DNA of 64,000 nucleotides, from positions 198,501 through 262,500 of the forward strand of contig CAJNDS010002180.1 of assembly GCA_905221605.1 (NCBI GenBank), in the 5' to 3' direction. A program made the position numbers and the translations under genes. Each line of letters opens with the position of its first letter. Position 1 is the first letter of the stretch. A model generated the notes under the pieces. The model did not search any database. It worked only from the letters and a program-made list of their open reading frames with translations, and was not told the origin of the DNA. Of this stretch, positions 22,451 to 64,000 are shown in pieces. The DNA is from Symbiodinium natans (lineage: Eukaryota; Sar; Dinophyceae; Suessiales; Symbiodiniaceae).

Positions 22451-22592
22451 ACATATACATATACATAATCATATACATATACATATCAATTCCTATGAAG
22501 GACCGTTGGAATAAGGGGGCACAACCCTAAACCCTAAACCTTAAACCCTAAACCCTTGTATTAAGGACTGTTGGTATAAGGGGGAGCGTCCC
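22242..22592 (+). mobile_element. Family-A TIR element with telomeric insert and AT microsatellite
   Basis: Left end TGGGGATGTTCCCCCTTAT is cut at 22260/22285 by a 24-bp G-strand insert, after which ACTAACAGTCC resumes. The interior has an (AT/GTATAT) tract (about 22390-22485). Two right-end copies follow, at about 22491-22520 and 22556-22592, so two elements are nested or rearranged. Confidence 0.7.
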
Positions 22593-23485
22593 AGGGGAGC
22601 ATCCCAGGGGAGTTGCAATACAGGATGTGAAGCCTCCGCCTGTCGGGGGCCCATGAAGGAGGTGAAGCCTGGAGCTCTTGGGGCCTAAACTCACCCTAAA
22701 CCCTAAACCCTAAACCCTAAACCCTAAACCCTAAACCCTAAACCCTAAACCCTAAACCCTAAACCCTAGACCCCAAAACCGTTGGAAGTATGGCGGTATA
22801 TATCTACTCCAGAAGGGCGATGAGCGACCGAAGACTTGACCTGAAGCTTCCTAAGCCCCCGGAGAAATTGGGTTTAGCGTTTAGGGTTCCGGTCTTTCTC
22901 AGCAATCTTGTTCCATGGCTTGAAGCACAAACATGACGCTTAAACCCCAAACCCTTAAACCCGAAACCCGAATCCCGAAACCCAACAGGAGGCGCGGCAA
23001 AAGAATCCGCTGCTCAAGTTCGAAGAGGCACGCGGAAGCCCCAAATCCGGAGAGCCACAAAGCTCTGGAAGAAGCCTAGGTAGGCCCTTGGGTACTACTT
23101 GGAGGCTCATGGTTCTTACTAAACAAGTATAACTGTACTCATCGCCCACTTATAAGCCCCTTAGGCCGAGTATGGTTATCAGTACAGTTGTAACTAATTA
23201 GAGTTCGAAGTACAGCTAGAATTCGTTAAGTAGTACCAGGAACCTCCAAGTAGGTAGGCCCTTGGCTACTAGTCTATGAGAAGGGAAGTAGGTACCACAG
23301 ATCTAGGGTACGTAGTTGTCTAGGTAGGCCCTTGGGGTATGTTCTATTCTCCCCTTATTGGGTTTAAGAGGATCATACATAGGAATAGTTTAGGATGGGT
23401 TTAGGGCCCCAGAGCCCCCGTGCCCCTAAACCCTCCATCCCTGAAGCCCCGAAACCCTACACCCGAGAACCCTTAGCATGAAAGC

Positions 23486-23586
23486 TTGGGATGTTCCCCC
23501 TTAGACTAACACTCCTTAATAGGGATCATAATGGGGGGTACTATAACCCCTATTAAGGACTGTTAGAAAAAGAGGGAACATCCCAA
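23486..23586 (+). mobile_element. Family-A TIR element with 8-bp target duplication
   Basis: TTGGGATGTTCCCCC...CATCCCAA with ATGAAAGC on both sides (23478-23485 and 23587-23594). Interior about 40 bp, no coding capacity: a MITE. Confidence 0.8.
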
Positions 23587-24832
23587 ATGAAAGCCCTCAT
23601 TCGCATGCGCGCTCTTCGTCTCTTCGTTGGAGCAATGTGGGCTGTGCTCCGTCTTCAGACATTTGAAATGGGAGCCGCCCACGAAGCAAGGGGGTCCGGC
23701 GGTACTGCGCGGCCCTTCAACAGAAAAGGTAAGGGGCAAGTAATTGGACAGTGCCAGAAGGCGCTTCTCTGCCAGCCGGTTTCCGGGGTTGGGCGGTCGC
23801 AAGAGGTGGCTTTCTAGTGGACGCAGTCTGTGCTGGCCCCTCCCTGGCGCTTCATAGACTCTGGCTACCGCCTACCAGGCGCAGACAAGGCTCCGTCAGC
23901 CAGCGAGCAACACAGGCGTAGATGCCACATTGACAGCGCAGCAGTGAAGAGCAGCTATTGACCGATCACCTCTTCGCCGACCCGAACCCCCAAACCCTAA
24001 ACCCTGAACCCCCCTACTTGCCGGCTCACTCACCACGGCCTCCCCCCAGCAGTTACTTGCAACGAGAATCATATGCAGGAATATCTTTTCAGAGGGTTTT
24101 AGGGGGGGCATCCTAGTTTGAAAAAAACCAGCCGGAATGCGGGGCAGCTGTGGTCTAACGGTGTGGACTTTCTGGCTGAGGTTTTGCACGTTGGTTTAGG
24201 GTTTAGGATTCAGGGTCTAGGGTTAGCGTCTAGAGTCTAGGGTTGAGGGTTTAGGGTTTAGGGTGCAGGGTTGTCCCCCTTAAGGCTTTTCGAAGTTTTG
24301 TGTTTAGGTGCGGGTTTACGGTTGCTGTGCCACCGAAGCCTAAAGCCGAACATAATAGCCTGGTTAAGTAAAGTATCTTAGCCCTGAAATATGGGGCTGG
24401 TTTACCCGAGAAAATTCGGAACTGCAGCCCAAAAAACAGTCTATCTGGATGGGAGGAACGCCTGCAAACCTGAAACCCTGAAGCCCTAAACACATGTGGC
24501 CGGGCCAGGTCTCAATTGTGGGCCCCTTTGTTTGGCGCCTTTGAAACTTTGAACTACCTGGAAAATACCAGAACTGAGGACCCCCCCCCCCCCCCCCCGG
24601 CAAAAAATGAATCTAGAGATTCGATCAGCTCTCATCAAACCTGACCCCCTTTAAACTCGATAGGCCCTTGATTTTCCTAAACCCTGGCCCTAAACCCTAA
24701 ACCCTAAACCCTAAGCCCTAAGCCCTAAACCCCTAAACCCTAAACCCTAAACCTTAAACCCTAAACCCTTTTCAGAGGATCATATTCAGGAATCTTCTTC
24801 ACAGGATTTCAAGGGCCATCCTCGGCTAAATC

Positions 24833-24907
24833 CTGGGGATGTTCCCCCTCATACAAATAGGTCTAGGGGGTACTACAATCCCTATCAAGGTTAAGGAAAC
24901 ATCCCAA
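24833..24907 (+). mobile_element. Family-A TIR element (short)
   Basis: TGGGGATGTTCCCCCTCATA on the left, GGAAACATCCCAA on the right. Confidence 0.6.
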
Positions 24908-24959
24908 CTGATACCCCTAAACCCTAAACCCTAAACCCTAAACCCTAAACCCTAAACCC

Positions 24960-25060
24960 TAAACCCTAAACCCTAACCCCTAAACCCCTAAACCCCTAAA
25001 CCCCTAAACCCCTAAACCCCTAAACCCCTAAACCCCTAAACCCCTAAACCCCTAAAACCC
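24960..25060 (+). repeat. CCCCTAAA 8-mer array
   Basis: About 12 copies of an 8-bp variant with one extra C, embedded in a CCCTAAA array (24910-24975 before it). Confidence 0.95.
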
Positions 25061-25078
25061 TCAACCCTAAACCCTGAG

Positions 25079-25183
25079 GAGCCCCAAACCCTGCGGCCCC
25101 TACACCTGGAAAAGGCCCGTGAGCTCATCGTGGAGGCCCTCGAAGCGGGTCGTGCGAAGCAGCCAGGCGAGGAGAGGGCTAAG
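25079..25183 (+). CDS. Exon-like island, helical repeat
   Basis: CCTGAG|GAG to GCTAAG|GTATAG, 35 open codons: EPQTLRPLHLEKARELIVEA, LEAGRAKQPGEERAK. Amphipathic, TPR-like, but not the part of IFT139 expected here. C-strand (8-bp variant) array before, 120-bp G-strand array after. Confidence 0.5.
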
Positions 25184-25187
25184 GTAT

Positions 25188-25310
25188 AGTTTAGGGTTTA
25201 GGGTTTAGGGTTTAGGGTTTAGGGTTTAGGGTTTAGGGTTTAGGGTTTAGGGTTTAGGGTTTAGGGTTTAGGGTTTAGGGTTTAGGGTTTAGGCGTTAGG
25301 CTTTAGGCTT
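25188..25310 (+). repeat. G-strand telomeric array
   Basis: About 17 TTTAGGG units, starting 5 bp after the donor of the island at 25079. Confidence 0.95.
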
Positions 25311-25582
25311 TAGGGTTGCCTCTAAGCCCTTGAACTCTCTGGCGCCCATCTATTATGAACCCGCCCCCCCTCCACCGTCCCCTAGCTTTACACAGTCCCC
25401 ATATACTACCCTAAACCCTAAACCCTAAACCCTAAACCCTAGAGGTTTCGGGTGTAGAGGAGGGGTGGGGAGGTTCAGATGAGAGTGGAGGGCTCCATGT
25501 TCAGAATTTTGGGGTTGGTGTGGTCCCTGGTCTTCCGTCCCTGGTCCTGCCGACCCCCCACCCTACTGCTAAGGCTGCTAAG

Positions 25583-25681
25583 CTGGGATGTTCCCACTCA
25601 TACTAACAGTCCTTAATTGGCATTCTAGTACCCCCTGTTATACTCCCTATTAAGGGCTGTTAGTATAAGGGAACATCCCAG
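25583..25681 (+). mobile_element. Family-A TIR element
   Basis: AGCTGGGATGTTCC...GGGAACATCCCAGCT, TIRs of at least 30 bp including CATACTAACAGTCCTTAAT. Confidence 0.75.
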
Positions 25682-26978
25682 CTTGCGAAGGCGCAAGACC
25701 ACTAAACTCCAAACCCTCAAGCCCAAATTCACCTATTTGGGCGACTGCAATCCCTGCACCCTGGGCCCTAAATCCCATCCCGCATCTCCACAAATCGCTA
25801 AAAACCCTAGAGGGTTCAGGGTTTAGGGTTTTAGGGTTCTACCTTAAACCCTGAGCCCCGAACCCTAAACCCGAAACCCGAAAACCCTAAACCCTAAACC
25901 CTAAACTACTAAACCCTAAACCCTAATCCAAGTTCCTCAGCCCTAGAATGCCTCCAGGGCGACCTCATCTGCGCTCCCTTTGCTGCAACATAGGCCGAAA
26001 GGGCGTCCATTTCTTCCAGACATATTATCCTTAGGGTTTAGGGTTTGGGGCTTAGGGCTTAGCGTTTCGGGTTTAGGGGTTAGGGGTAGGGGTTAGGGGT
26101 TAGGGTCTGTCTTAGGATAAGGCGGCCCCTTTTTTGGGTGCCCAAAAGCGGGCCATAATTCAGAAAACTCACCATATCATACACCCTAAACCCTAACCCT
26201 AAACCCATATGGGGGCTTACGATATTAGGGGTACCTTATTGGGGTCCTTGTTGTAAGGGAACCCTTCTATGTGGAGGGATGTATTTTAGGCGCCCCCCTA
26301 TTTTCGTAACCCCTCGTATGGGGTTTAGGCGGTTTAGGGCATCGGGTTTGTAAGGCTCAGGGTGAAACTGTTCCAAGAAGTACGGGGGTTTCAGGTTCCA
26401 GTTGGGATGATGTTTCAGGGTTTGGAGTTTACGGTTGAGGGTTGGGGCCTGGTGGTGTTGAAGCCTGAGGCTTTAAACCTTATGCTCCCCAAGCTCCTAA
26501 ACCGTAAACCCTAAACCCTAAACCCTAAACCCGAAACCCTAAACCCTAAACCCTAAACTTGATAGGGCCTAGAGTCTAGGTGTCAGGGCTGCGGAGACCA
26601 TTTACGGACCCCTCAGCCACAGGGGATCTTGAATGTACAAACCCGAAGTCCGAAACCCTGAGCCCCCAAATCCTAAACCCTGAGCCTGAATTGGCACAGA
26701 ACCTTTAAAGAACCTGAACCTCAAGAGTTAAAGCCTGAAGCCTAAACCCTGCACCCTCAACCCTAAACTCATCCTAAGCACCAACCCTGAGCCCTACTCC
26801 CTGAGCCTCCAACACTGAGCCCCAAGCCCGGAACCCTCAACCTTGCACCCCAACCCTAAACCCTAAACCCTAAACCCTAAACCCTCAACCCTAAACCCTC
26901 AACCCTAAACTCTAAACCCTAAACCCCAAACCCTAAACCCAAAACTATCCCTAAACACAACGAACCCTGAACACCGAG

Positions 26979-27086
26979 GATGAAGGTGTCCATGCTCTTG
27001 GGCTCAAGACTGAAGCCGCAGACATGCGAAAACCAAGGCCCACCACCCCAACCCTCCAAAGCCGACGAAGCAGGCTTCACATTGGG
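26979..27086 (+). CDS. Exon-like island
   Basis: ACCGAG|GAT, then 36 open codons (DEGVHALGLKTEAADMRKPR, ...) to GG|GTTTAG. It is about 600 bp before the first recognised IFT139 exon and could hold IFT139 leader sequence or the end of the previous gene. Unresolved. Confidence 0.35.
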
Positions 27087-27682
27087 GTTTAGGATTTAGG
27101 GTTTAGGGTTTTGGGTTTAGGGTTTAGGGTTTAGGGTTTAGGGTTCATGCAGTAACTTCCTACCAGGTCTCTCACCGAACCGCTTCTCAGCTCTCCATGG
27201 CTGGCTGGCAGCGACCGCGAGCCGCCACACCCCAAACTCAGCTAGCACTCATCCCCACTGAAGATTCCTTTGCTAGTAGCCGATCGCCTGGGATCTCGTG
27301 CGCCGGCCATGACGACGCATGCGCAGGCTCCGTTGTAAAAATGGGGCCTGGTTATTTAGGGGCATTTCGGGCAGTTCATGTTAAGCTCACAAACGGACGG
27401 CAAAGGCACAACGTTTGCCAACACCATTCTGGACGTTTCTTTTTTCTCTCCAGATTCCGCCTGTCCACGCAATCCTGGAAACCCTTCGAGGCCAATGTCG
27501 TCAGAATGTTTATGAAATGCTCATACCGATTATTCAAGGGATTTCCCCAAACCTTAAATCCCGAACCCTGAGCCCTGTCGCTATTTTGCTAGGCGCTTGT
27601 ATCAGGACTTTGGGGTGCTCGACCCCTAAACCCTAAACCCTAAACCCGAAACCCGAAACCCTAAACCCTAAACCCTAAAGAG

Positions 27683-63751
<36,069 letters not shown>

Positions 63752-63865
63752 GCGAGCAGCTAAGGTTTTCAGAGGATGCATCTGGGGGTTACTACGATCT
63801 TTCTATCTTGTTGTATTAGTACATTTTTTATATTGCTTTATTACTATATTATGCTCTATTTTATG

Positions 63866-64000
63866 GGGGGTTCGAAACTGGGGGTACCTTGTTGAGGTCC
63901 TTACCATAAGGGAATCCTACTGCTTGGGGGTCTATAGGGGGTCTATAGGGGGTCTATATTCGGGGTCCCAATTTTTTAGCAACTCCCATCTGGAGTAACT
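63866..64000 (+). mobile_element. Family-E repeat, right edge of window
   Basis: GGGGGTACCTTGTTGAGGTC...GGGAATCCTACTGCTTGGGG with a GGGGGTCTATA triplication; continues off the window. Confidence 0.6.

Overview
Kind of organism. The window is nuclear DNA of a eukaryote, most likely a dinoflagellate. Four things point there: the plant/alveolate telomere heptamer TTTAGGG/CCCTAAA, introns whose 5' ends are mostly GC or GA instead of GT, 3' splice sites that are almost always AG followed by G, and RCC1-like and ankyrin pieces of a style common in dinoflagellate genomes. The genus cannot be told from this stretch. Every coding exon I can support is on the + strand, as expected for unidirectional dinoflagellate gene clusters.

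Main gene. Most of the listed long ORFs are translations of satellite DNA. The real genes are chains of short (22-130 bp) GC-rich exons separated by introns of up to about 5.4 kb. From about 27.7 kb to the right edge, 30 such exons read in order as intraflagellar transport protein IFT139 (TTC21B, a TPR protein of the IFT-A complex). They cover roughly residues 10 to 650 of a family member of about 1,300 residues, so the gene runs out of the window on the right. Reading phase agrees across most junctions once GC and GA donors are allowed. The initiating exon was not found.

Left part (1 to about 27.5 kb). This contains exon-like islands of at least two further + strand genes that I could not name. 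One ends with an Ala/Glu/Pro-rich exon and a stop at 6181. A second set of islands lies between about 8.7 and 27.1 kb.

Introns. They are packed with degenerate telomeric heptamer arrays. There is a clear polarity: the G-rich strand (TTTAGGG) tends to start just after an exon and the C-rich strand (CCCTAAA) tends to end just before the next one, so most introns begin and end with complementary telomeric sequence. Telomeric tracts also sit inside small terminal-inverted-repeat (TIR) elements, at positions where other copies of the element are continuous. Telomeric DNA is therefore a secondary insertion there.

Other cargo in introns: a decayed Polinton-type element (integrase on -, polymerase/helicase on +) next to an eight-unit RCC1 fragment (34.3-37.9 kb); two ankyrin repeats (50.4 kb); an AT-rich island (51.1-53.2 kb); an LSU rRNA sarcin-ricin-loop fragment (49.5 kb); a tRNA-like or SINE-like stretch (30.1 kb); at least five families of TIR elements; and long simple repeats ((GA)n, (CGTG)n, an 8-bp CCCACCCT minisatellite, poly-C).
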